DNA of 64,000 nt from Dicyema japonicum (GCA_011109175.1 RDEW01000026.1:2922-66921); one strand, 5' to 3'. Positions 1-10,530 are shown, counted from the first letter of the stretch. Translations and numbers: made by a program. Notes: generated by a model not told the origin, from the letters alone.

Positions 1-340
1 TATGCCCCCCAGACAACATCAGCGGTAGATCTGCTGTCCAGAATCCACTGTGGCTCGAGGACAGTAATTCATCACAGGCACTAGCACACGATCCAGCACC
101 AAAAAGAGCAAGGACTTTTCTTAGCGTATTAAGTAAAGATGACTGAGCGCAGGTTTTTCACAGGGCCCGCCCTCTTATTCGTTTTTGAATCGCACCAGAA
201 TTCTTTGCCCAACGGAAGAAAGTCGATAGTTGCAAAACATTTCGTTTAACACTTTGGCCCGATTTCCACCAGGGTTTTGGGACCGTATTCAATAACTCAG
301 CACTTATGCCGTCCGTCCTGACGAGCGATTGCATTTCAGT
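1..340 (+). other. Left-edge coding-like remnant
   Basis: The frame starting at base 2-4 reads without a stop to about 140 and includes APKRARTFLSVLS, with a KRAR basic patch. A possible 20-bp GT-AG intron (133-152) would extend the frame to about 238. The stretch is GC-richer than the AT-rich sequence after it, which suggests the end of a gene whose body lies to the left of the window. No family was recognised, and the intron is only a guess. Confidence 0.25.
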
Positions 341-618
341 CTCTCTAATTTTTTAAGAGTATGTATTTGTTATCTTACATAGAATAACAATAATCTTTCA
401 CGTGTTTAATATTTTATTTTTATTAAAATAATTAATTAAAATTGAAAAAACAGCATTTATGGCAACTTTTTTAAGAAATCCAAATCTATTTAAAAAATTA
501 AATAATTAAGCCTTTGCAGATTGGATTACGTATAGGCTTAACATAATCTTTAAGCATATTGTTCATTTATTACCTAGTAAGCAGATTAACATTCTTATAC
601 AGTAAACTTTCTCAAATA
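341..618. other. No gene seen, AT-rich
   Basis: This is AT-rich DNA with homopolymer runs and no coding signal that I can support. It ends at the TA dinucleotide (617-618) that borders the Tigger terminal repeat. Confidence 0.5.
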
Positions 619-639
619 CAGTCCGACCCCGAATTGGGG
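619..639 (+). repeat. Tigger left terminal inverted repeat
   Basis: It begins CAGTCCGACCCCG and matches 5246-5266 in inverted orientation over all 21 bases. The flanking TA is at 617-618. Confidence 0.92.
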
Positions 640-998
640 CAGACCAAGGGGTGGGGCACCTCGTATTTTGGGGCATTTTTTTGGCCAACATTTCGGCAGA
701 GTAAAATGGAAATTTTGGGGCACTATAAAATTGTAGGGAATGAAATTATAAGTAAATAAAATTATATGTTTATTAATAAATTATAATTTTAATTTACACG
801 TTTATTTACTTTTCGTTATTATTATTTAAGCACTTCACAAGAGCCATACTAATTATAGCCCCGCATGTGCAGCAAAAGAAACAAGGTTAGATGTCATCCT
901 TTTCCATGCTCCCCTGTTCCTAGCCAAGGCTCTCATGCTGTCCAGGTCGTCGGCATTTGTTAGGTTTTTTTTTATACTGACCAGGTCTTTTTGTAAGA

Positions 999-2860
999 CT
1001 ATTGGCAGTGTTGTTCTTGGTCTTCCCGATAGCGGCCTTCTTGACTAACATAGTATGTTTCCATAGATATGTTCGGTGGGGAAGTTAATTCCATCCTCAG
1101 CACGTGTCCGAAGAGCCTCCATCGGGATTCCAGTACTTCTAAGCTGATAGGTCTAGTGCTGCATCTCTTATATAAAGCATTCCTAGATATTCTCGTAGGC
1201 CAAGTAGTTCCTGTTATTTTTCTCAGCTGACCTCTGTGGAACGAGTCTAGTTTTTTCATATCCGCTGATGAGGTCGCCCAAGTTCCAGCGTTATATAAAA
1301 GTACGGGTTTTATGAATGAGTCGTATAGTAGGATTCTCATTTTCGTGTCGATGCCTTTTTGATTGAGCCATAAATTCTTCAGTTTATATAACGCAGCATT
1401 GGCTAGAGTTTTCCTACGTAAAATATCTTCGCTATCTCCCATAAGTGAACCGAGTTTCTTTACTTGTCGCCACTTCTCTTCTAGGACGTTACTCATCCTT
1501 CTTATCTCTGTGAGTTCTGTTTTTCTCTGTTCACAGTAAGAAACCATTTCCCTAGTACATCTGGTGCTTTTTCTAATAGGTTTTCCAGGACCTCTTTGTC
1601 TTCAGAAATTAGGTCTACATCGTCCGCGTAGATTACTTCTTCCGTCTTTCCTTGGTATGACGGTCTAAGTTCCCTCATAGCGGCTTCCAAATAAATTGTG
1701 AATAGTAGAGGAGAAAGAGAGTCTCCTTGTGGAGTGCCCGTATTTGTTTCAAATTTTCTTGAATAGGTTTTTCCGACTCTCACAAGGAGCTCAGTGTTAG
1801 AAAGTAGAATTCGGATCATCCTTAGACTCGATTCATCAAGAAATCCGCCCAGTACCCCCATTAATTTGTTCCTGTTAACCGTATCAAAAGCTCTTGATAG
1901 GTCAATTCCCAAAATATTGGTGGCGTTACGGTATCTTTGATATGTTGCACACCTCCATCTGTGACTCCAGACCGCATCAGCTGTGGATCTCCCTTCTCGA
2001 AAACCACTTTGACTATCTGGTAGGTATTTGTAAGCAGGTCCTTTTATTCGTTCAAGCACAATGTTTGCCAAGACTTTGCGTAATGAATTTAGTAGTATGA
2101 TGGGTCGCAAATTTTCGAGCGGTCCTCTGTTTTTGTTAGTTTTTTGTATGGGGATTAGTAGTCCCGTACCCAGAGGTAGAGTTGAGTTAGTTGAAAACAT
2201 TTCATTTAGTAGTGTAGCGATTTTTTCAAAAAGGAGGTCAGGGCCGTATTTCAGTAGTTCTGGGTTTATCGCATCTGGTCCGGGGCTTCTGTTATTCTTG
2301 AGTTTTCGGCAGGCCGTTTTGATTTCCTCGGCCGTGATTGGTATCTTAAGGGGTCTTGGCCTTCCATCAAATGGGTGGATTTCTATGGTTTTGATGTTGA
2401 AAAGCTTCTCAAAGTGAGCCGCGATGGCTTCAGTTTGTTCTTTGGTGTTCAGTATCAGCTTACCGTTCTCGTCTTTTATGGTTAGTCGACTTCGGTTTGT
2501 TCGCCGCAGCAAACGGGCAGCGACGTACACCTGTGCGTTGTCTTTCACTTTGTTTACTTCTTCTATACAGGAGGCTATTTCTTCTATGAAAAGCTTCTTG
2601 TTCAGACCCTTTATTTTTCTTCTGACACGTTGTCTTTCGCCTTGAAGGGCTTTTATCGCATTAGTGTCAGTGGCATTTGATTTTCTCATATTTATTTCTT
2701 TTAGACTTTTCGCAAGCTCAGGAACATCTGGATGAATAGCCTTCAGGTGCATTTTACTATTCTCCCTTTTGCCAAGACATGCTTCAGCAGCTTCGTTGAT
2801 GGTGTCCTTTGTGCGTTTCCAGGCGTCTTCTAGCGTGGTATCCACCAATACGTCCTGCAA
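999..2860 (-). pseudogene. LINE-A reverse transcriptase and C-terminal region
   Basis: The RT palm motifs appear in order: NNRSPGPDAINPELLK, ENLRPIILLNSLRK, LGIDLSRAFDTVN, GTPQGDSLSPLLF and the catalytic VIYADDVDLI. The thumb and C-terminal part continues in another frame after about 1525 (WRQVKKLGSLMGD, IKPVLLYNAGTWA, WRLFGHVLRM). That segment resembles the C-terminal half of many APE-type LINE proteins. The catalytic YADD is intact, so decay is limited to about three frameshifts across the element. Confidence 0.85.
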
Positions 2861-2918
2861 ATTAGTCTGAATGTATTGTTGATATCTCTCAGTAGTCTCC
2901 GGTTGAGAAATCAGCCTT

Positions 2919-3808
2919 TCAGTCGCGTAGTCGCCTCTGATTTTTCAAATTCGTGATTTTTTGCATTCCTGTATTTATGGCATGTTTTTTCAGGGTGAAG
3001 GTCGCAATAACCATCTTGTGGTCGCTGACAGTCGTCGAACCTTCATATGAACGTGCGTTTACTAGAAGGTGTTTGTCTTTAGCCCGGCATATGACATAAT
3101 CGATTTGGTTGTATATTGGGACCAGCTTTCCTTCTGAGTTCCTTCGCTTCCCCATCCACGTAGTTTTGTGGCAGGCAGGATGCGTAAATGCAGTATTGCA
3201 TAGGAAAAGGTTGTTTGCCATACAAAAGTGACCAAGTATTGTCCCGGGTAAATTTCTTATTCCACGTCCATGTTCTCCCAAGAAAACATCATCCGGGTTA
3301 TTCTTCATCCCGACTTTTGCATTCAAATCACCAGCAATGAGTATTAGTGATGACGACTCATATTCGTTGTACGTCCGTAACAGTGTTGAATAGAAGTCGT
3401 CTAGTTCTGTCGGATCTTTCGCTACTCTCCCGCAGTGTGGCGCATAAACATTTACAATTGTCAGAAAGCTCTTCGAAGGAGGTAAGTCGTTTAGCCGGAT
3501 TTGTATAACACAGATCCTGTCATTCACACTCCATATACGGTGGACTGCACTTGTCAACTTTGAGTGGATGGCAAATCCAAGTCCATAATGTTTTGAGTCG
3601 CTCGGCTGACATATAATTCGATATTCGCCAAAGTTTTCATCAAGGCTACAAGTAACTTTCGTCTCTTGTAGACACCCAATAGAACGTCGTATCTCTCCAG
3701 GTCATCACAGAGAATCTTCCTCGACCAGGTCGTAGATAAGCCTCTAGCATTGAACGTAAGGACTTTTAGACGAGATGCATCCCTTTGTATCCATTGCCTT
3801 TTAGACAT
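2919..3808 (-). pseudogene. LINE-A apurinic endonuclease (APE) domain, one frameshift
   Basis: The endonuclease nicks target DNA for target-primed reverse transcription. Visible motifs are LKVLTFNARGLS, then CLQETK (catalytic Glu; in a shifted frame near 3670), IVNVYAPHCG, LILIAGDLNAKVG, YNQIDYVI and VSDHKMV (terminal Asp-His). One indel near 3680 separates the N-terminal MSKRQW frame from the rest. The domain has the expected order and length of an exonuclease-endonuclease-phosphatase fold. It is followed by the RT region after a second frame change near 2925. Confidence 0.85.
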
Positions 3809-4083
3809 TTTCTCAATTGCGATCCAATCAAGAAACGAGGCACGTCACCACCTCACCAAAAAAAATTTTCGTTGTGAATGGTTATTAACTACGAAACAAA
3901 ATTAACGATGCTAAATTGATATTGAATAATAAATAATAGATAAATAATAATTATTAATAAATAAATAATAAATAAATTGATATTGAAGAAAAAATTATCT
4001 GAAAGACAGATAATAAAAATACAAAACTAGTAAAGGCATGATTTCGCGAATAAAAAAACAATTGTACCTTTTCTTGAACAAGG

Positions 4084-5119
4084 ATGAGGATCTTATGCCT
4101 TATTGTGAAAAATCTAAATTTGATGATCAATATAAGGTCCTTTCATAAAGAAAATTGCCTTTATATACGGCTTCAAAAATTGGTCTCTGGTGTTAATATT
4201 ATTAAATTAGTTTATTGTCAGGTGACTTACATCAATGAGTTTTTTAAAATTCTTGACGAGAAAATTATTCAATATGGAAGACAAAATGTTTTTATATGTG
4301 ATGAAACTGCTCTTTATATAAAAAGGACTCCACGAAAGTCTTTTGTTGGAATAAATGACGATACTTTTGGCTTTAAACAGGGAAAAAGAAAGAGTCACTG
4401 TACTTCTTTGTTGCAATTCCATTGTTGGAAAATTTAAAAACCCTCGATGTCTCAAAAATTTCAATGTGAAAGATTTTGGAATTTCATATTCATCCTCTAA
4501 AAATGCATGGATGACTGGAAATATTTTTATTAGCTGGTTGACTCGGATAAATGAAAGATTTTATACAATCAACAGAAAAGTATTAATATTGCTTGATAAT
4601 GCGGGATGTCATAAAACTATTGAATGCCCAAATATTGAGTTTTTATTTTTGCCAAAAAATACAACACCGTATTTGCAACGATTGGATATGGGAATTATCA
4701 AGACATTTAAAGATTATTACTCAAATTATCTGATTCAGTATTTGTGTTATGAGGATGATGATGAATTCAAACGGTTGATAAACAAAATTAACCTTCGTCA
4801 TGTAATTTTGCTAATTTCTAAAAGCTGGGAAAAACTTGATCCAAGTTTAATATTTAATTGTTGGAATCAAATTGAAAAGATTCGTGATTCCGTAAAAATT
4901 GAAGATACCATTACAGAAGAAATGATCAACAATGCCGTAAACGAAACATTGAATGGGAAAAGTGACGAATTCGTTGATAATATTTACAACGAAGGTTTAG
5001 AAAACGATAACATGGAAACAATTCTAAGAGAAACGCAAGATTCTCTTGATCAGTTAGAGAAGAAAATTTTTTACATATCTCCTGAAATGCTCAAAGAATT
5101 TTTACGATTTTCGACTTAA
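4084..5119 (+). pseudogene. pogo/Tigger DDE transposase, frameshifted
   Basis: Catalytic-core motifs occur in order: FICDETAL (first Asp), KERVTVLLCCNSIVG, ILLDNAGCHK (second Asp), and PKNTTPYLQRLDMGIIKTFK (third Asp, where family members usually read QPLDQG). The first part is in one frame to about 4385; the rest continues in the next frame from about 4385 to the stop at 5119, so one indel breaks the gene. The C-terminal region is acidic. The N-terminal DNA-binding domain is absent or lost next to the LINE-A insertion. It is a dead copy of a selfish transposase. Confidence 0.85.
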
Positions 5120-5245
5120 TTTTAATGAAAAATGTAAGAAGTAAAAAGATAACTGGGGATAAATTAACTGATTATTTTTCTAAAATTGATTTTTGATATT
5201 TAAAATCTCTGTTTTATTAAACCCCTGTTTTTGGGGCACTTGGTA

Positions 5246-5266
5246 CCCCAATTCGGGGTCGGACTG
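5246..5266 (-). repeat. Tigger right terminal inverted repeat
   Basis: It is the inverted copy of 619-639 and ends GGTCGGACTG, followed by the TA duplication at 5267-5268. Confidence 0.92.
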
Positions 5267-5376
5267 TATGCCACTCTTAAATTTGCCATTTTCTATTTAT
5301 TTAACCCAATAACACCAATAGTTAATTTAATTGTATTTAACTAATTAGGTGATCCCGGCCGCCTCCATCAGGTCTC

Positions 5377-6225
5377 TCATCTTTTTCCGGTGGACCTTCC
5401 GAGATCCAACACAGCTTCTCTGAGGACGGGAGGGTTTTGAAAGAAATACAAAGGGGTGATGTAAAGTCTTCTAGTAAGACCCAATCCATTAGAGCATTGT
5501 AGGAAGTTGGATCTTCGGCACAGATCGGCGAATCCCTTGCCATTTTGTCCGATAAGGTCTTCCAGAGAGGTGGGTGTGAGACTGACTGTTCTCACGAGCT
5601 TGCCGATAGTTGTAGCTGATAGGGACTGAATATCACTGATTTTCTGTTTGTTCGTCCAGGATAGGTTGATTCCCCAAGACGCACAGGCGTAGCTGATAGA
5701 TGGCTCAATGAATTGTTTATGTAGTAGTTTCAATGCTGGGAAAGGGGTTCTGATGCCACCAAAAATAGATTTGATCAAACCAAGCTTTCTTGAGCAGGTT
5801 CCGGAGATATATTCGACATGAGGGGAGAAGGTCATGTGCGTGTCAAAGGCGACTCCTAAGATTTTCAATTTCTTCGTAAAAGGTATTTTAGTTTGGTTGA
5901 TAAATAAATCAACGGTCATTCTTCCAAGACGTTTGTCTGAGGTAAATAGGGATGTGGAGGACTTCTCAGGAGATATATCAAGTCTGTTGGAGATTAACCA
6001 ATTTTGAATCACGTGTAGTTGTTTTTGAACTCTTTCTGAGGCTTTTAGGAGATCCTGGTCACGGGATCCAATTAGAATGTCATCAGCATAGGAGAGGAGA
6101 AGATCGTCTTTATCAACTGATCGTGGCAAATCGGACATAAAAAGGTTGAATAAGGCGGGGGACAAAGGAGAGCCTTGCGGAACACCATTGGGAAGTAGTC
6201 TCGAAAGTGATTTGGTCCCATCCAT
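5377..6225 (-). pseudogene. LINE-B RT palm and C-terminal region
   Basis: The motifs are LPNGVPQGSPLSPALFNLFM, LLLSYADDILIGS (catalytic YADD intact), DISPEKSSTSLF and LKILGVAFDTHMTFSPHV, followed by the C-terminal FIEPSISYACASWG. This is the usual Jockey-type order. The segment is open for about 280 codons, the longest intact part of this copy. Upstream RT sequence is joined only through frame changes. Confidence 0.82.
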
Positions 6226-6500
6226 ACAAACCCGGGCCCTTCTCCCGCTGAGGAAATTCGAAAGTCAGAGTTTTAGATTGGGGTTAATGGAGAGTCCAAA
6301 TAATTTCCTGGTTAAGATTTTCCTGGAGACAGAGTCAAAGGCTTTACGCAGATCCACAGAGCAGACGATGGTTTTGAGGTGACGAGGACTTGAGTTGAAG
6401 CCATCAAGGATAAATTGATTGAGAGAAGTTAGGTGGGTGGACGTTGAATAGAACTTTCTGAAGCCACGTTGAGAGGACCTGAAGGGACGGGGAAATGAGA

Positions 6501-7241
6501 TCAAGTACCAGTTTTTCCAATAATTTTGAAAATTAACAAAATCGGTATGAGGCGGGATTGTTTTAGTCCTTGCCAGGTTTTGGTATTGGGCGTATGTGGG
6601 AGAGTTTCCATGGAATTCATGTTCAAAGAATAGTTGAAAATAAGGGAGATTACCCCAATAGTAACCGGTCCAAGGTGTTTAAGAAGTATTGAAGGGATGC
6701 CATCTGGACCACAAAAGCGGGAGGAGTTAATCATCTTCAAGCCTTCGAATACGTTTGAATGAGAAATAAAGGTGATCGGCGGGATTCTTTTAGGTCTCAT
6801 CGAGAACAAAGAGGGTCCATCCATTTTCTTGAAGGTTTTGTGACTTATATCGGTATAATACTTCATTAGTTTATTTAAGCTGTGTTGGTCTGTATTTTGT
6901 TTCGAGGTGGAGTTTTCTTTAGGGCCAAGTCTTTTTATTGCCTTCCAGACCATCTGGACAGATTTATGAAATGGGAGAGAGCAGATTCGCTTTACCCACT
7001 TGTTTGCTTCAGCCCTTATGATCCTTCTTGAAATTTCATCATTGAGAGACTTTGTCTGGGATTTCTGTCCCGGGAGGGGAGGTACGTGTCTTTTCAAGTG
7101 GTTTCTTTCTCTCGGGGATGTAGATGAATCACCTTCCTTGAATGGAGTTCTCGTGTGCATAGTGGGGCTGTTGAGGATTGTCATGGAGGAGAGTTGGTTT
7201 ATTAAGGATAGTCCTCTTGAGTCAGTTGTTTGTGATTTCAA
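6501..7241 (-). pseudogene. LINE-B linker and N-terminal RT region
   Basis: The stretch between APE and RT includes NDEISRRIIRAEANKWVKRI, a linker typical of Jockey-like elements, followed by SSRFCGPDGIPSILLKHLG, the first RT motif (SxGPDGIPxxLLKxLG). It then degrades. The next RT motif (VDLRKAFDSVSRKIL) lies in another frame within 6265-6504. Confidence 0.75.
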
Positions 7242-7249
7242 CCAGGCAG

Positions 7250-7802
7250 GGTGCTTTGCATTAAAATATCAACAAAGTATTAGGTTTTCTAGGTTGTTTA
7301 GTCTGGATAAGTCCAACAAGAATCCTTTCGGGCAAGAGGACGGAGGAGGGACATATATGTTAGCAATTTTGAGAGTACTCGATCCGTTTGATATTGAAAT
7401 TCCGGAGATTTCCGTAGTCCCATCGTTAGTTAGCGACTTAAGTTCAGGGGATATGTCAGAATAACAAAGGTTCTTTCTGATGATGGTAAGAAGGCCTCCA
7501 CCGAGGAGGTTCGGGCGATCTAGGCGGATGCAGTCGAAACCTGGAAAATTAGAGTAGTCGCGGACTGAGTCAACTTGCTTTCTTGAAGCAGGATCACGTC
7601 AATGTTTTGGTTGTTTGTAGGAGGATCGTAATTCGAAAATTTTGCTCTTTATTCCGTTGATGTTAATCTGCAGAATTGAAAGTTGGGGACCTGGGTTGAG
7701 CTCGATGTCGCCAGAGAGTAGTAGAAAGATCCCATTGAGAGTTGATTGGAGAAGAATTAAAGGAAGCCGTCCGAAGGAAGCAACTTCGGATGGGGTGAGC
7801 AA
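7250..7802 (-). pseudogene. LINE-B leader with 2A-like motif and broken APE domain
   Basis: The protein reads LLLSGDIELNPGPQLSILQI; GDIELNPGP (7686-7712) matches the D-x-E-x-N-P-G-P consensus of 2A ribosome-skipping peptides. APE sequence follows directly: ILQININGIKSK, then in other frames LDRPNLLGGGL, ISGISISNGSSTLKIANIYV and PPSSSCPKGF. The order is right for APE, but the catalytic Glu region is disturbed and frames change at least twice. Functional skipping is inferred from the motif only. Confidence 0.72.
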
Positions 7803-8085
7803 ATGGTCCTTTTCCTAGGTGCATTAGGTGCACCCTGAGCGCCTCCAGAAACGTTATGACTGGTAGACCACATGACGTCACGTTTAAGTAATCTATCGAA
7901 TTTTTTCTTTTTTTCAATGATATTTGCCAATTCTGATATTTGCCAAAATTTTAAAAAATTATTTTTTTTTTAATATTTTTAAAAATTTAAATTATTTAAA
8001 GCAAGCATTCTGGTTGAGGTAGTGACGACACTATGTCTTAATCGTATTCCTTACGGACTTTTCCGTTCACTCATAGATTTTTCAA

Positions 8086-8340
8086 TTGCAGAGGACTTAT
8101 ACAACCTTACAAGAAACATCAACTGGCATGCGATCTAACCAAATATGTCTCCAAGAGACAAAAACGACCGTACAATGTACAGAACTGTTCGGAAAATTCC
8201 ATCTTTTTATACTTTCGACGATCTGCAAACATTATGGCCTCGGATTTGCAATCCATCAGGACCTGATTCCATACGTTACAAGAGTGTGGACATTTTCTGA
8301 TATTGTAATGGAAATGGCGGACGACCGCACTACCTAAGAG
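8086..8340 (+). pseudogene. LINE-A family APE fragment
   Basis: ICLQETKT and HYGLGFAIHQ match the CLQETK and HYGLGFAIH positions of the LINE-A endonuclease at 2919-3808. The rest of the element is missing. Confidence 0.65.
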
Positions 8341-8605
8341 AACTAGCATATTCAGGAGAATTTGTTCATTTCGATGTGACTTACTTTTGCGTAGTGGTCC
8401 ATTATGACATCTGCCTGATGAGTGAAATCACGTGGTTTTTGACCGTTTTGGATTAATCTTATAGATCGCATGAGTATACGATGTTAGAGATTTTGATAGC
8501 ACTCATGTTAGAAGTCACCGAGAGTTGTGCAAATAAATTCTCTGAGTATTTAAAAACTTTTCCATCGATCTAAGATTGAAATCAGATATTGAGGATATAC
8601 CAAAT
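8341..8605 (-). repeat. LINE fragment, second copy of 19180-19460
   Basis: About 250 bp closely match 19180-19460, including the segment encoding DVIMDHYAKVNH on the minus strand. The match ends at 8605, where GPCR-derived sequence begins. This junction suggests a duplication or rearrangement breakpoint. Confidence 0.7.
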
Positions 8606-8701
8606 GAGGACTTCCGTGGATTTTAGTATTTTTTGTTAGTTTCAATGAAGTACTTCAATACATTTTTATTGTTTATACGAGTTTACAAGGTTTGTTTATT
8701 C
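8606..8701 (+). pseudogene. Duplicated TM6-TM7 end of the adhesion GPCR (5' part)
   Basis: It begins with the bases encoding LPWILVFFVSF and runs to the Ginger insertion point, closely matching 21986-22073 of the GPCR gene. The remainder of the same copy resumes at 10411. Confidence 0.8.
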
Positions 8702-8744
8702 TGTCACATGGGCCAAGCGTTACCTATGGGCAGCCTGTTACATT
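8702..8744 (+). repeat. Ginger-like left terminal inverted repeat
   Basis: It is 43 bp, starts TGTCACATGGGC and includes ATGGGCAGCCTGTTACATT, identical in the inverted right copy. Six mismatches lie in the middle part. Confidence 0.88.
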
Positions 8745-9430
8745 AACCTTGAACCAAGATTAACTTCAATTAATTATATAAATGATTTATTAACCATAAA
8801 AAATTAAATTTAAGTAACTTTTTTTAGTCTACTCATTAATACAGTCGATATTTCTCCTTTCGAATTTTTTATCTATCAAATTAAACTATTAAAACTACCT
8901 TCCACGCGATTATTCGATAAAATATTAATTATTTCTGCAACTGGATAATACTGAGACTCAAACTTATCCAGTCGCAATGAGGGATTTGTTCCAAAGTCCT
9001 TTTTAGCCCGAACCTATTTATTAATGTTTTTAATTCATACTTTATCTCCCATGTTAAAAGTATATTTACTATTATGAACATTCATTTTCCTGTTCATAGC
9101 TTTGTAATAATTCTAATTTTCTTCAATCGATTTAATTTCGAAATTGAATCTCTTTGCATTTGGACACAATTTATCTGACTGGGAATTATCTAGATATAAA
9201 TTTTTAAAATCAAACTACGTGAATTTTCAATAGATTCTAAAGTTGAACAATTAACCAAATCGTCAATTTGTTCTGGAATCGCACACTCATCGCTTAAATT
9301 ATCTAAGTCATAATGATATAAGTATAACCATGAATTATTGAATTTATTCCCTTAATTCCTCGATATCTTTCGAAAGGACTTTCGTTAGAAAATGAATGGA
9401 CCGATATGTTGTAACTGTAGACAGCACTTT

Positions 9431-10092
9431 CTAATTCATCAAGCCACTTTTTTTCACTGTTATCCAGCATTTTTGACAACTTCCTCGTGATCGTCTGATT
9501 CTTTCGACAATTCCTTGTGCTCGTGGATTGTTAGGCCTTCCGTGAATTTGCTTAATGTTAAAATCTCCGCAAAGTTTTGTTATTTCTTGATTTTTAAATT
9601 CAGAACCATTGTCCGACTGAAGAAATTTACATGGCCCATTCAGGCGGAACAAAGATCTTAAGTTTTCACATACTTCTTTACCAGCGAAAATTTGCAGACT
9701 TCACAATTTCGAATGACTTTTCTGATAATCTCATTCTTTACAGTGAAGTATCTGTGTCGACATTCATACTCAATTTTATTGACTCCTCCGTGTGAAAACT
9801 TGTGCAACGATTTCGCAACATGCTCCATTTCGGTTTCATTATCCAGGGATATGACTAACTTGGGATCAGTTGATTTAAGATAGTCTAAAATTATTGAAAA
9901 TTTACAATACCTGTCATTGATAATAGAAAAATTCTCTATCTTCTTTACAAGCCTATATTTTCGGTGTCTCGGAAGATTTTCGGGAAATTTATCATGCAAA
10001 GCATCTTTTAAAGTTTGATATTCAACGCAATCTTTCACAAAACCCTTGTAAGAAGCCATTGCAACAAAATAATCTTCCATGCTATAAATCAC
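9431..10092 (-). pseudogene. Gypsy-like integrase/transposase of the Ginger-like element, deleted
   Basis: The N-terminal part has an H-x3-H...C-x2-C zinc-binding pattern (HKFSHGG ... HRYFTVKNEI ... NCEVC). The C-terminal part, in the next frame, contains LQSDNGSEFKNQ (second catalytic Asp) and HGRPNNPRAQGIVER (catalytic Glu at the end). The roughly 100 residues that should hold the first catalytic Asp are missing between NCEVC and AGKEVCENLRSLF, together with a frame change. Integrase-type transposases cut and join element ends; this one cannot be active. Confidence 0.8.
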
Positions 10093-10234
10093 GCTAGAAA
10101 TCTAGGTTTACCGCTATAAAAAAATAAAATCTTTATAATCATAACATTTATGAATAAAAAACTAATTTAACAGAATTAAATCACGATATAAATCGGATAT
10201 ATAAAATTAAATGTCGGATAATCTAATGAGAGAC

Positions 10235-10345
10235 TCATCCTCACCTTTGTCGGTCTGGGATCACTTAGTTAGATGAGAATTTTTATTTCTTTCTTTTTGA
10301 CCCAGTGATCCTGGGGTAATAATAATAATAATGTCGGATAATCAA
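10235..10345 (-). repeat. Short interspersed repeat with (TAA)n end, also at 47378-47480
   Basis: The core GTCGGTCTGGGATCACTTAG and the trailing (TAA)n tract recur inverted at 47378-47480. It lies inside the Ginger-like element, so it either inserted there or was carried by it. Parent family unknown. Confidence 0.6.
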
Positions 10346-10367
10346 AAGACCTTTTCAAGGTCGAAAA

Positions 10368-10410
10368 AATGTAACAGGCTGCCCATGCGTTACGCGCCGC
10401 CCATGTGACA
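10368..10410 (-). repeat. Ginger-like right terminal inverted repeat
   Basis: It is the inverted partner of 8702-8744 and ends in GCCCATGTGACA, directly followed by the TATTC duplication. Confidence 0.88.
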
Positions 10411-10530
10411 TATTCTCCTTCGAATGTTATGAGCATAAAGCAAACTAATTGGCATATGTTCACACTAGATAACACAATTTACTAATATTGCTGATTTTTA
10501 TTATATAATATGTGTGTACATTTTGCCTTC
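10411..10530 (+). pseudogene. Duplicated GPCR TM7/C-terminal end (3' part)
   Basis: This continues the copy interrupted at 8701 and matches about 22074-22180 (gagcataaagcaaactaatt, then taacacaatttactaatatt). It is frame-broken and non-functional. Confidence 0.75.

Larger units (their letters stand above)
818..3865 (-). mobile_element. LINE-A: near full-length APE-type non-LTR retrotransposon
   Basis: On the minus strand it runs from a 5' end near 3865 to a 3' end at 818, and it is flanked by the 8-bp duplication TTTTCGTT (810-817 and 3866-3873). The 3' end carries an (AAT)n-type tail instead of poly(A). One reading frame encodes an apurinic endonuclease followed by reverse transcriptase. 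It inserted into the Tigger element, so it is the younger of the two. It is the best copy of a family also seen at 8086, 16125, 17770, 27290, 49690 and possibly 43040. Clade was not assigned. Confidence 0.88.
619..5266 (+). mobile_element. pogo/Tigger DNA transposon, interrupted by LINE-A
   Basis: The ends are a perfect 21-bp inverted repeat beginning CAGTCCGACCCC (619-639 and 5246-5266), flanked on both sides by TA (617-618, 5267-5268). CAGT-type ends with a TA target duplication are typical of pogo/Tigger elements of the Tc1/mariner superfamily. The transposase remains lie at 4084-5119 on the plus strand. A complete LINE-A copy (818-3865) sits inside the element, so about 1.6 kb is Tigger sequence. 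The N-terminal CENP-B-like DNA-binding domain was not found. Confidence 0.88.
5337..7917 (-). mobile_element. LINE-B: APE-type (Jockey/CR1-like) LINE with 2A-like motif
   Basis: The minus strand contains, from 5' to 3', a leader, a 2A-like motif, a decayed APE domain, a linker and an RT. Similar elements lie at 58560-61050 and 61760-64000, in the same orientation. The element abuts the right end of the Tigger transposon. No target duplication could be identified with confidence. It carries several frameshifts and is inactive. Confidence 0.8.
8702..10410 (-). mobile_element. Ginger-like integrase-type DNA transposon (1.7 kb)
   Basis: The ends are a 43-bp inverted repeat with 37 matches, beginning TGTCACATGGGC (8702-8744 and 10368-10410), flanked by TATTC on both sides (8697-8701, 10411-10415). 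The same host sequence without an insertion is present at about 22066-22085 (tttgtttattctcct), so both boundaries are fixed by an empty site. Inside are remains of a Gypsy-type integrase (H2C2 finger and part of the DDE core). Termini starting TGTNR, with inverted rather than direct terminal repeats, match the Ginger superfamily. The copy is internally deleted and non-autonomous. Confidence 0.85.

Noticed and set aside
10320-10335. CRISPR-like or tandem arrays at (TAA)n tracts and short repeats
   Set aside because: These are microsatellite tails of LINEs and SINEs. No spaced direct repeats of CRISPR type occur anywhere, and the genome is eukaryotic.
8702-10410. LTR retrotransposon instead of Ginger-like transposon
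   Set aside because: The integrase and TG...CA ends would fit, but the terminal repeats are inverted, only 43 bp, and no gag, protease or RT is present.
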